Below are positions 11,802 through 23,791 of a DNA stretch of 64,000 bases, in pieces; positions within the stretch are counted from its first letter, which is position 1; each line of letters begins with the position of its first letter. Location of the stretch: positions 3,300,501 through 3,364,500 of the forward strand of contig NC_092520.1 of assembly GCF_037038585.1 (NCBI RefSeq). Reading direction: 5' to 3'. The notes under the pieces are model-generated. The model was given only the letters and a program-made list of their open reading frames with translations, was not told the DNA's origin and made no database searches. This DNA is from Patagioenas fasciata (Eukaryota > Chordata > Aves > Columbiformes > Columbidae). The position numbers were made by a program, and so were the translations under genes.

Positions 11802-12255
11802 CTTTCCTATCACATCATCTGGAAGATCAGGGTGTTTTCGTTGTACCTTATAATTAGCTCTGCCAGTTAAAATACTGCCTATGTGTGTTTGACTCCTTAA
11901 ACTGTTCCATGGCACTGCAAGGATGTGGACTAAATAAATTTGATGCAGCAGTTATGTTCCTGAGGAAATATCCTCTCAACCCTTGATCCTCTTCCAACAA
12001 GAGATAGCACAACTACCAGCCTTGCCTCACAGGTATCCCTACATCACCAGGACTAGAGCAGATCTCCTACCACCATAAGTTCACAATATGGTGAGGGTCA
12101 TAAGCCTCAGTTACACCTAGTGATCCACTTTGCACCACAGTGGATCTGCAGCTCAGGGGAGGTAAGTAATGGAGTGGTTTTGGCATCCTGACATGTGTGA
12201 ATACAACTTTATAGGAAGGATATTTTGAGTCTTGCTATTTTTGGTGATTCATCTC

Positions 12256-12616
12256 TAAGGAGAAAGGAGGCTGAGGGGAGACCTTCTCACTCTCTACAAC
12301 TGCCTGAAAGGAGGTTGTAGCATGGAGGGTGTTGGTGTCTTTTCCCGAGTAACAAATGATAGGACAAGAGGAAATGGCCTTGAGTTGTGCCAGGGGAGGT
12401 TTAGATTGAATATTAGGAAAAATTTATTCCCAGAATTGATTGTCAAGCATTGGAACAGGCTGCCCAGGGCAGTGGTGGAGTCACCATCCCTGGAGGGGTT
12501 GAACAGACATGGAGATGAAGTTCTTGGGACATAGGTTAGTGCCAGGGTTGGGTTAACGGTTTGGACTCCATGAACTTGAGGGTCTCTTCCAACCAAAATG
12601 ATTCTATGTTTCTATG
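12256..12616 (+). mobile_element. CR1 LINE fragment, ATTTTGGTTGG subfamily, sense
   Basis: Starts GAGGCTGAGGGGAGACCTTC and runs through AGGACAAGAGGAAATGGCCT and CTGCCCAGGGCAGTGGTGGA to CCAACCAAAATGATTCTATG. It shows the subfamily in the sense direction and includes remnants of the ORF2 end. Confidence 0.94.
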
Positions 12617-14938
12617 CTGGTTATCTCTGAACCAAAGGGCATCAGTGACAATATCACGATGTTTCATGTGATTTGTGATGTTTTGCACTACAGGTGAAGT
12701 AAAAGTAGGTCCATTTGTTTCTGTCCTGATCCAGACCTCAAACAATAGCATCTTCTCAGCTGTTTCAGCTTTCTCCTTCCTCTGAAACTTGCGGTTTATC
12801 TTGCATCAAAATACCATTGGGGGATAGTACCTTCCAGCCTACCTCTGTTCCATTTCCCCAACATGGAAAAGCCATTTCAGGATGGTGATTTCATTATACA
12901 TCATTGATGGGGCATAAATTATTAAAGCAGATTCATAAAAAATGGAAGACATTTTACACAGAGAAGGAGTCTTGACAGTAACCTAGATATGTCACAAAAA
13001 CTGATTGCCACCAAATAGGAAAACCTGCCCCTTCCCAGAGCAAAGAAGGGTAAACTATGAAAGATACATGAGGGTAGAAGGAGACATGAAGTGATTCGAA
13101 TGACAAAGTGGGAGATAAACACATCAAGGTAAAGGAAACAAAAGAGAAAAGACAATGGAGGAAAAGGGGAGTGAACAAAGGTTAAATAATTCAGGTCAGA
13201 ATTTTTGAAAGCCTTGAAGAAACAAGAAAGCATAAGTCATCTAGGAATCATTGGGGGAGGAAAAACAACCCAAATCAAACGTATTATTCACAGCGTTAGA
13301 AGGTGCTGTTGGATTTTCTGTGTCGTTTAGACAGACCTTGGCTGGTGTAAATCAGCAAGGAGTCAGTCTAGTTGAAGGCATTTACACCTTCCTAACGTGT
13401 ACACCTTCCTAAGGCCCATAAATCAGAAGGGCAAATCCAAGGGATGGCATTCCGGATGTTTTGGCCACTTTACACCATGGATGCTGTTGGTCGCAAATCC
13501 TAATTGAATTCCCTTCAGTTCTGCCCTGATGTTTGATGAATTTATCTGGGAGCTCTCCCCAGCCACCGAACTCCTTCACTCACTGGCTCATTAAATGGAA
13601 ATAACCCACCCAATAAGGAGTTTAACAGCATTAATCAAACAAAGCATCTCCTATGAACTTTACATGTCTCCTCAGCCTGGGTTTTTCTTTTCCCTGAAAA
13701 TCAGAATAAGTCTTCAAATCTGTGAAGCTCCGGAGCTACAAAAGGTGAAATCCAGTCTGAAACACCCTCCTGATCACTTTCCTCTTCTTTTCCAGTATTG
13801 CTGTTCCTCTTCTTTAGAGGATTCATTCTCTCTGGACCAGTTTTCTTGCCCAGCTCCTGGAGGGGGGAGCAGAAAACTTTGCCTCTTGCCTCTATCTATC
13901 TCCTTCCATTTAATTTAATTTATGATCTGGAAATATTGATTTTCTCTCCTTGCTCTAATTTCTGGTCTCCTGTGTTGCTCCCATTTTAGCCTTGCTTGGG
14001 GGATTCCCTTCTCTCCCTCAGCTTTATAGATTTGCACCATTGCTGATACAAAGCACAGCCAAAGCTGTGAGTATGTACCAAGTACACTGCAGATAAAATC
14101 AATCATGCAAAATTCAGTTGTATTGAACTAGGCTTGCTGGTGGGAGAATAATTCCTATTAATCATGTCTATTACAGTAGTACCTCAGGATAAGAACAAGA
14201 CGGGCAGAGCACAAAATGGGGAAAACTCCCAGCTACAAATGCTTTGCAATGTAAAAAGAGAAGCATAGTAGGAAATATATAATATGTTGGGTGGGTAATA
14301 CAACAGTTGGAGGAATCCTAACAGGAAATATTATGTAGGGGAAGAAAAATGAAATGGAAGGAGACGAGGAACAAAACAAGAGTCTGAGGACAGTAGGAGG
14401 AAGGGAAATATTGGCAATGGAGGGCAGAATCTGCCAAGATACAGAAAATGTTATTAATAAACAGCAAATATTCAATCTTGTGGGAAAATGAAGGAGGAGA
14501 TGCTGAGTTTAATCAGAACACTGTATTTCTATATTAAATGAAATTTGAATCTATTTTTTTTCTTCTTTGGTTTGTCTGAAAGATGGTACCCAGTCTGGTG
14601 GGAAAATATGTGGTTATTTATGAGTTACACAAATGTTTTCTAAAGTGGGCATCTTCTGCTTTGATTTGGGTCAGCATTTAAATCAGCTCTGTGGTTTCAA
14701 AACCCATCTCTGTGAAACTTCACCTTCCTGCTTTGAGCACATTTACCCACAGCTTCCTTTGGTTAAATGAAAATTGGTGGCCACTTGCTCCTGCTCTCAC
14801 CTTGTGCTGAGCTGCTTCAGGGAGCTGAAAAGCAGTCTGTATTTTGGTGAATGTTAGGCTTGACCTTTCTGTCCCTCCCAGCCATCTCCCTGAAGATCAG
14901 ATACTGATGGGAAAACAAGCCTTTTTTTCTTATGTTTT
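12617..14938. other. Unassigned AT-rich stretch
   Basis: No CR1 and no exon recognised; it contains the short inverted repeat at 13342-13388. Confidence 0.55.
13342..13388. repeat. Short inverted repeat resembling an ancient amniote repeat
   Basis: GGTGTAAAT (13344-13352) and ATTTACACC (13380-13388) are exact reverse complements about 27 bp apart. The layout resembles old palindromic GGTGTAAATC-type repeats of amniotes. A 12-bp ACACCTTCCTAA direct duplicate follows (13385-13396 and 13402-13413). Confidence 0.4.
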
Positions 14939-15470
14939 CATAGAATTGTAGAACCATAGAATCATTTTGGTTGCAAAAGACCCTCAAGATCATCAAGTCC
15001 AACCGTTAACCTAAATCTAGCACGAACCCATGTCCCTGAGAACCTCATGTCCGTCTGTCCAACCCTCCAGGGATGGTGACTCCAGCACTGCCCTGGGCAG
15101 CCTGTTCCAATGCCCCACAGCCCTTTGGGGAAGAAATTGTTCCCCACATCCAACCTCAACCTCCCCTGGCGCAACTTGAGGCCGTTTCCTCTGCTCCTGG
15201 CGCTTGTTCCTGGGGAGCAGAGACCGACCCCTCTGGCTCCAAGCTCCTTTCAGGCAGTTCAGAGATCAGAAGGTCTCCCCTCAGCTCCTGTTCTCCAGCT
15301 GAACCCCCCAGGTCCCTCAGCCACTCCCATCACACTTGTGCTCCAGCCCCTCACCAGCTCCCTTCCCTTCTCTCCACTCGCTCCAGCACCTCAAGGCCTT
15401 TTTTTGCCTTGAGGGGCCCAAAACTGCCCCCAGGATTCGCGGTTTGACCTCATCAGTGCCCAGTCCAGGG
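14939..15470 (-). mobile_element. CR1 LINE, 0.5 kb, ATTTTGGTTGG subfamily
   Basis: Antisense copy starting CATAGAATTGTAGAACCATA and extending through CTGGCGCTTGTTCCTGGGGA to GGGGCCCAAAACTGCCCCCA. It is very similar to the copies at 16.4 and 57.7 kb but has different flanks, so it is an independent insertion of the same subfamily. Confidence 0.93.
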
Positions 15471-16376
15471 GAATGATCCACCAAGACATCCACTATGCCT
15501 TGGTTATTACAGATACTTGCATGTAGATAAGATCCTTGGCTGACTGGATCTATGGTGCCTTTTCTGTCCATGTTCATCTGATTCAGAGTCAATTGATGGG
15601 CCCTGAGATAGCAGCAGCTCCGGGGACCTGGAGCAAAACCTCTTGCAGGCCACCAAAGTCTGGAGCTGGAACTTTGGATGGGGCTCCTCTCTAACAACTG
15701 TGCAATTGTGGTGATTATACACAAAAAAGTTAATTACTTAATCATGTGTAACAAGGACCCTGCAGCTCCTGGGCAAGACACACACTCAGTGTAATTATTC
15801 ACAAGCATGTAATCTACTTCCCTTTGTATTAAATATTTCATTAGTTACTATTCACATCTTCTCGGAGGTGTTTTGCAATGGTTCAGTGATCGGATTTAGT
15901 TTAATTATTCTTCTGGGCTTGTATGAACACTTTTGCTACATATATTCCTCTGTATTTTATCCCTTTGACAAAGAGGATCTTTCCAATCTTTTTGTTGTCA
16001 AAAAGAACTCACCACAATGTGAACATCAGGAGCTCAAGGCAATTTTATGTTCCTGCCTTGCCTTCCAGATCCTTTGGGTGGATCCCTCTGTTTTTGTCCT
16101 GTATCTGTACAGATCTTGGCACCCTCAGGAATTTTGGCCATCACAGGGTGCCTCTAGCAGTAGTACAATATGAATAACAAATAGCAGTAGTAACCGAGAG
16201 TCTCTGCAAGTGAAGGAGATTGCATCTCCTAAAACATTCACTCATTTTAATGTTGATCCAGCCATTGCTGGAATCACTCTTAATTTATTCCTGCACAGAA
16301 AAGGAGCCTGTATAGGAAGAGCACTCACACAGGAGGAGGAGTTGTATCATGGACTTGAATTTTCACTTTGAAATAG

Positions 16377-16875
16377 TATCATAGAATCATGGAATCATTT
16401 TGGTTGGAAAAAGACCCTCGAGATCATCAAGTCCAACCATTAACCCAACACTGGCACTGCCCCATGTCCTGAGAACCTCATCTCCATCTGTCCAACCCTC
16501 CAGGGATGGTGACTCCAGCACTGCCCTGGGCAGCCTGTTCCAATGCCCCACAGCCCTTTGGGGAAGAAATTGTTCCCCACATCCAACCTCAATCTCCCCT
16601 GGCGCAACTTGAGGTCGTTTCCTCTGCTCCTGGCGCTTGTTCCTGGGGAGCGGAGCCCGACCCCCCTGGCTCCAAGCTCCTTTCAGGCAGTTCAGAGATC
16701 AGAAGGTCTCCCGTCAGCTCCTGTTCTCCAGCTGAACCCCCAGGTCCCTCAGCCGCTCCCATCACACTTGTGCTCCAGCCCCTTCCCCAGCTCCGTTCCC
16801 TTCTCTCCACTCGCTCCAGCACCTCAAGGCCTTTTTTTGCTGCTCCCATCACACTTTAGCTCCAGACCCTTCACA
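16377..16875 (-). mobile_element. CR1 LINE, 0.5 kb, ATTTTGGTTGG subfamily
   Basis: Antisense copy nearly identical to the one 1.4 kb to the left across its central 340 bp. At its truncated end a GCTCCCATCACACTTTAGCT block resembles an internal block already present about 100 bp before, suggesting a small internal rearrangement. Confidence 0.92.
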
Positions 16876-19800
16876 AAAGCCAAGGCAATTTCCTTCTGAA
16901 CTAGACCCAGCAAACCAGACCCTCTGGTTCTGGAGGCCTTTGGAGCTCCATGGAAGCTGCCCAGCTCTGCTCACCTCTGATGAAGTAGCTGCCTTGTACA
17001 ATTAATTTGGGAGGCAAGAACAGCCTTCTGCTTAAATTTAGTGCTTGTGGAAAGTAAAGCAAATCTTGGCTCAAAGTGTTATAACACTTCAGTATAAACC
17101 TGGAGTTATTTATTGTGGTGTGCTGGGCCAGTGATTGCTGGAACTGCAATCTGGGTACTTCATGCACTTGGCCATCTATAGGGAACGAGTTATAGGGCTG
17201 GATTATGTCTCCCATGATGTGCTGGATGTATCATGTGGACATAAGGAGCCTCACTCAGGAAAGATGGACATGCAGAACAACCAGACATGCTAATCCCATG
17301 AACCAGATACATTTGCCTACAACATTTCCAGTTTGTACTTTACAATTTTGCAATGAAACATGTTTTGAAAAATGCTGATGAGAAATGCTGCTTTGCCAGA
17401 AAGTTTTGGGGTCTTATCCAACATTTGACCTAAATTGCAAAATGAACAATTTTAATGTTAACAGCCTCAGGAAACGACCTGAGATGTTCTTGGCTACAAC
17501 ACCACACCAAGGGGATCTGCCAGAAGTTGCACAAGGTGTGCTTCACCTGGTGACATCCAAATGTGAGTTCCTGATGGTGCTTAAGAATTTATAGTGCATT
17601 AACTCTTACAAGGATTTTTGAAAGGAGCTGCTAGGCTTCCAGGGTAATCTCTGAAATCCAATATGATACTTCCATGAGTTATGGATGTAAATCTGACCCC
17701 TGTGTTACCATGCAAACTAGAAAGAATATTGAAACCAGTGTCATTTCACAGCTATGAATAAAGGGAGAATTGGACCCATTTTCTTTGTCTGACTTTACTG
17801 AGTATAAATCAAGGCACAGACATGCTAACTGCATTACACAGATCCAGGTGACCATAACTTCTCAGTGCTTGAGAGACAAGAGGAATTGTCATTCAGCTCT
17901 GATCATCAGCTTTATTATATACCAGCCAGACGATACACATTTCATGCAGACTATACGTTTGTTCCAACTGCCGCTCAGGAGAAAGCGCTCGACTTCATGT
18001 GGGTTGGTCCTGCACTAAGGTACTTGGTTCTTGGTCTGTAGCACCAGTGTTTTTTTCAGGGGTCCTGGAAGCAGAGAAAGAGAATCATTGCAAAGCTGTC
18101 AGAGAAATCAGCTGGAGCACAACAACAAAATGTCACCATTGAGTTGGAATTTGCCTCGTGACAAGTGGCTCTGCAGAGCGCTCCCCAAGCAGCCCGCACA
18201 TGTTTGCTATGTCCTCAGGCTGGTTGGTGAGCCTGGTCCTGGTCCAAAACCCATAGATATCCACAAAATTGGGAGAGGGCTGGAGGTCTTGCCCTTTTGA
18301 CCAGCCCCTGGTTCAACAATGACCAGGATCAGGCCCACCCATCAGCTGTGAAAAATGCTTGCCAATTGATTATAACCTGCATCAAACGAGCACCTCACTG
18401 TAAAATTGTCTCACAAAGAAGCATTTTCTTTCCCTCAAGGCGGATGATGAAAGCCCTGTAATGTGGGGGAGTTGAGCTCTTTTGGTCCTCAGGAAAGTGA
18501 GCCAAGCTAACACATGCTAATCCAAATCTGAGAGGACTTCTACTCAATGACCCCAGGTGACACCAGGAGGTGATGGTGGCACCAACACATTGGATGTTTG
18601 TTAACATGAGCTCTGGGGCCATCTTTGTACCTGGGGTAGTCTTGGATGGGAGCATAGGAGAACAAAACCTGGGAGTTATGGTACATGATGCCAGGAGAAG
18701 CTCTGGATGGGTGCTGAAGGGAAGGTTGGGTCTTGTTGAAGTGCAGAGGGAGAGATGGGGATGGAAATACCTGCAGGGAATGGGGAATCAATCTAAATTA
18801 GCAGAGAAAGAGAAGGAGGATCTCCAGGGATGAGGAGGGATGTGTGATGGATGAGGACGAACCTGTGAGGCTGCAGAAAGCAGATGGAGAGGCAGGAGAA
18901 ACCAACTCAGCTTTTAAAATGGGCAAATTTGCACAGTGGTTGTACTAAGGGACTGTGGAGATCCCCTTTGTCCCCCAGACTGACGTTGGCTCTGTGTAGG
19001 TTCCAGTCTGCAGTTAAAGGAGGGCAGGAGATGCTGACACCAGGACCAGTGATGAGGTGTTAGTTACCACTTCCTGGCCCATGCAACCAGCCCAACCTGG
19101 ACACGTGAGACCAACCATCTCTGTGTGAGAAACTCGTGGGGCAGGAACATGTGGAGAAGCTTGACAGGACAGATCTGGCTCAAATACTCACCCTTGTCCT
19201 GCCCTTTGTATTTCCAGTGAAGAGACATTTGCTGCCAGAAGCTGTTGGCAGAGGTCACCATGGCCTTACTTTCCCCTGTGTCCCCAGTGTAGGAAAACTG
19301 CTGAGTCCTTCCAACATACTGGTTCCTATGGGAATCTGGTAAACCCAGCACTGTAAATCAAGGGATTTGGTAAAAATGCAGAGTAGCTCTTCATTGAAAA
19401 ATTGCTCAACTGCCAGGACAGACGAGGTCCATACTGCTGATGCACAGACATCTGCTAGGACAGGACCCATTGCCTGGTCTCTGGAGAAGGCTGGAGATGC
19501 CTCCATGTCCTTCCCAGTGGAGAACATGCCCAAGGCTGCCAGTAGCTACTCCAAATGCCAAGCCACCTCTTCCAAGCACATCTTCACAACTGGTCTAGTA
19601 AGGAAGGACGCAGCAACTATGAGGCCTAAGCTCAGGTCTTCCTGTGTCAGTGTTCATGTGATGCTCCAGGTTGTAGGTGGTTCAGTGCCAGACTAATCCC
19701 ACCTCTTCCCTGGGCTTGGTGTGTCACCCTGCTCTTGCTGTTGCCCTGCATTTCAGAATAGATTTGAAAGCAAACACCATCTCTCCCTGGAGCAACATAA

Positions 19801-22800
19801 ACTGAAATCATCCTCCATCGACATTTCCCTCAGCCCCTGCTGGAGTCATCAGGGGAATTCACCCTTCTCGGCCTTGATGTGGTACCTCTTTGTTGAGGCA
19901 GTCATGCAAACTGGTGCCTGTGGTTCATGTTTGCATGGTGTATACTTCTTCCTTCTAATGCATTGGCTCTTTTCTCATGAGTGTGAGCATCCTGCAGCCA
20001 CGTATTGCAGGCTGTCTAAGACCCAGCCTTCTGGAGGAGAAAGAAGCTGTGTCCCACACCATCCCCAGGTTTCCTCCTTGTTTGCATCAAATAGAGATAA
20101 TTGTGTGATTGTCCTTCTCAGTTAAGCTCATTCAGAACCTGTTTTAAATTGGAAGGAGTGTGAGCGGGAGGTAATTATATTATTTTCTTCAGGAACTGGT
20201 AAGCAGGGAGAACACCGCATTGCATTGCATCTCACCAGAAGAACACCCCAGCCTTGGGAAGAGTGAGCTGGGAGGGTGCAATTTGGAGGGTTGAAATGTA
20301 AGCCTGATCCTGAAAAGTAATGAAATCTAACACAGAAACAGCAACATTTACAAATGATCATTGCCTTAGTCAGGCGAGGAAGAAGTTTGGAGATCTTTGC
20401 TCTCACAAGGACTGCTGGTAGCAAACCATGGCCTGGTGAAACCCATGTATACAGGAGAAGTTAATTACGCAATGTGACAAGGTGAGAAATGGAGAAGAGA
20501 TGGATTGGAGGTGACAGATCATTTCTCAGGTTATGGCTGAGAGAGAGATGCAGAAAGAGTACGAAACTCAGCAGGGGTTCATTTCCCAGAGGCAGCACCT
20601 AACAATGGAAGGATGACCACCACAAGCACATATAGCATTGTTTCCTATTTGCTGGTCCTGATGTAACAGCAGGTAGCTAGGCTCTTGTGACTTAGGGTCT
20701 AAATTTGCCTCTGATGGTGCTGGGCTCCAGCAATGTTATCCTGTTCTTCACAGATGTGGAGGACCCGCTCATGGATCAACCCTGCTCCTCTGCAGATTCA
20801 GGTGTTAGTGTTTTGGTGACCTTGTATCAAAACAGAGCTGATGACATTTATCTTTTGCTGCAAAATTATCTTCACTGAAAGCAGTTTAACTATCTGGGAG
20901 CTGTTATGAGTCTGTATAGACAGCATCAGCTCCAGGCACATGGAAAATTAAAAGGTGATTTCAAGAGCAACTAGAAGCAGCAGGAATCCTCTCTTGATGG
21001 CTCAGGAACAGCAACACAACTCCAGGCACATATAGCTGTGAAGTTTGGCACCGAAGGGCATTTTTTTTCAAAGAACCATGAAATAAGACCTTTCTGTTCC
21101 AGAGAACTCAGGTGAGGAGATGACTGTCATCTGTGGAGGACCTGATCTTATGGTTAGGGACCTCACCCAGGAGGACAGTGGCAAGTTCATGTTCCTCAGA
21201 AGATACAAACCCATTGATTCCTGGGCAAAGGCCATTACCAATTAGGTTACAGCACATGGCAAGTCACTTTTCCCTGCTGAATGCTTTGTGGGTGTTTGAG
21301 CATCAAAGTTTGCTGTCTGTGATAACAGCAACAAAAACACAAGTCTTCTTTGTCCTGAAAAATGGCCTTAATATTGTACTCAATATCTGGCCTCAGTCAC
21401 ATTCCTTGGAAAAGGCAACTGCACTAAATAGTGGGGCTACAGCTGTAAGTTACAGCAGGGAAAATGAAGAATATCAGCCTGGGTCTGTATCTAAGCAAGC
21501 AGAGAGGTTGCTATTGCTTGCACAGCATGGGTGTGCCATGGAAATTTTCACCAGTTTGGGGCCAGGAAGGGTTAAAGGAACAGAAAGTGTCTGGTTGTGA
21601 AATTTGTGTGCAGTGAACAGCAAGGACCTCAGCACTTCAAACTGCCCACCTGCAAAGCAGCAGATAGACAAGCACTTACAAAGCTCTGTTAGCAGAAATT
21701 TAGATGTTAGAAGACTTCAATGTACCCCCAAGGTCAGCTAGGGACCTCAGTGGCATGCAGGAATATTGTCCAAAATACCATTCGGTCCCTAAAACTGTGC
21801 AGTTGAGATTTTTGGCTGCTGGTTTAGGTTGTTCTAGTGCTTCTTCACTCTCGGTGTGGGAAAGGATGCAGGATATTACCTACACCTAGGGATCTTCTTT
21901 TCAACTGCCTCTTTCCAGTATCTACACTGAAGTCTCTAGAGCCTGGAGAAGTCAAGCGCAACCCAGCTGCAGATCTTGCTTGTCCTACATGGAATCTCCA
22001 CGCTCCTCCTTGAGAAGGATTGCAGCTCTTTACACGTTTCAACTCTGCTGTCTCCTCCTGCACACCCAAGGACAGGAACAGGCATTGAAGAAGCCCACGG
22101 GACCTAGCACTGCTTGATGCTTCTTCCATCCATCTCCATCAACCAGCTTCAGTTTGGTCTTGAGTTAGGTATTGAGATCTAAGTTGTACAGATGGTGTAT
22201 GAAACCAGATGGATGGCCATGCTGTGAGTTCAGCTGCTCACTCAACATGACAAAGAGGCTCCTTTGTGTCCCGTCAGGGTGGTGTGACACCACTAGTAGT
22301 GATGGTCACAGTGAGGGTAGAGGAACTGAGCTGCTTCTGCATCTTTCCATGTGTGGAGGGAGGAAGCATCACCTCCATAGCTCCAGGCAGCACAAAACAA
22401 AACAGCACTTTTAGGCAATAAATTAGGGCAAGAAGGGAGAATGGAGCCACCCAGGACTTAGTCACAATTGGGTCCCTGCTGTACTCACAGGCTGAAGGGA
22501 CCACAGGCAGGTCCAGTCCTAGCCTGGGATGGAGGACACAGATGTTCAGGGCACCTTCTGAACCACGAGAAGCCTCCTGGGCATTCATCACTGAACCATG
22601 TCATGCTGATAAGCCACCTTCTGCATCTTCCTCTGAGAGGGACATCTGCTTGGATTTCCACTGACACACTTCAACCCACCATTTTCTGTATTGCACCAGG
22701 AAATGAAGTTCCTTTAACATCAGCTGCTTCTGCTCTGGGCTACAAGATTTCTCCTTCATTCTCCTCAGTTGCTGCATTCGCTGAGCCACCTGTCAGCCCA

Positions 22801-23495
22801 GGACATCTCTGCATGAAGCTGGAGAAAGGCCAAGCTCTTTATCAGATGCACCAGAACTGCAAAGGACAGAAGGTCATGCAGCTCTGTATATGCCTGGCTC
22901 CTACATAGACATCATAGAGCTGTGGCTCTAAAAAACATAAAGGTACCAGGAAACAAAAACACAGTAGAGTCAACCCAAAAGACTATGGATAGAGCTGGGG
23001 CAGCAAAACCTGCTGCTGAACTGGTCACGAGGACAGACAGACAGACAGTGCACTCGCAGACACATCTACTGAAGCCACACCAAGAAATGAAAGGGCAGTC
23101 GGTAGGTGAGGTATTATTTATTTGAAACAGTGAGCATTATCACACTGTACAGGCGAAGAAAAAGGCTTACAGTCCACGAGAGACAAGACCGGACACGAGA
23201 CAGTAACCTGGGGAGGATGGGGAAGAGAAGGTCCATGGTAGAGTTGGGTATTTAAGATGGCCTGGAAGGGAAAGATGCTGGAGGGGGAGAGGTGGGAGAA
23301 AGAAAAGGACTGGAGAAGTAGCTGTGGGACAGACATGGAAATCTGGCAGGGAAGATGGAGGGAAAATGATTCTGAAGGCAAAAGGGAATAGCAGTGTGCT
23401 GGGTAGATGGGGTCTGGTGGGGTGTTGAGGACACTGAAGACTGCGTGGGAAGGAGCCAGCAGGGACACAGAAGTCTGATCAGCAATGAGGCTTGA
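16876..23495. other. 6.6 kb without recognisable repeats or genes
   Basis: This is the longest CR1-free stretch left of exon 3 apart from 23.8-31.0 kb. Short open frames occur on both strands (up to 155 codons at 21133-21600), none with recognisable domains. It could be intron 3 or sequence 3' of MAP6. Confidence 0.5.
23037..23050 (+). repeat. Short (GACA)n tract
   Basis: Four imperfect GACA units. No other content recognised here. Confidence 0.6.
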
Positions 23496-23791
23496 GGAGA
23501 GACTTTTGAGCAGGGCCTGTTGCGATAAGACAAGGGGTGATGGTTTTAAACTAAAGGAGGGGAGATGCAGGTCAGATAAAAGGAAGAAATCGTTTCCACT
23601 GAGGGTGGTGAGAGCCTGTCCCAGGTTGGCCAGAGAGGTGGTGGATGAACCATCCCTGGAGACATCCCAGGCCAGGTTGGATGGGGCTCTGAGCAACCTG
23701 AGCTGGTGAAGATGTCCCTGCTCATGGCAGGGGTGGCACTGGATGAACTCAGAAGGTCCATTCCAATGCAAACCATTCTGTGATTCTATGA
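23496..23791 (+). mobile_element. CR1 LINE 3' fragment, GATGGGGCTCT subfamily, sense
   Basis: Runs from GAGACTTTTGAGCAGGGCCT through GGTTTTAAACTAAAGGAGGG and GGAGACATCCCAGGCCAGGT to the tail ATTCTGTGATTCTATGAG. Confidence 0.94.
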
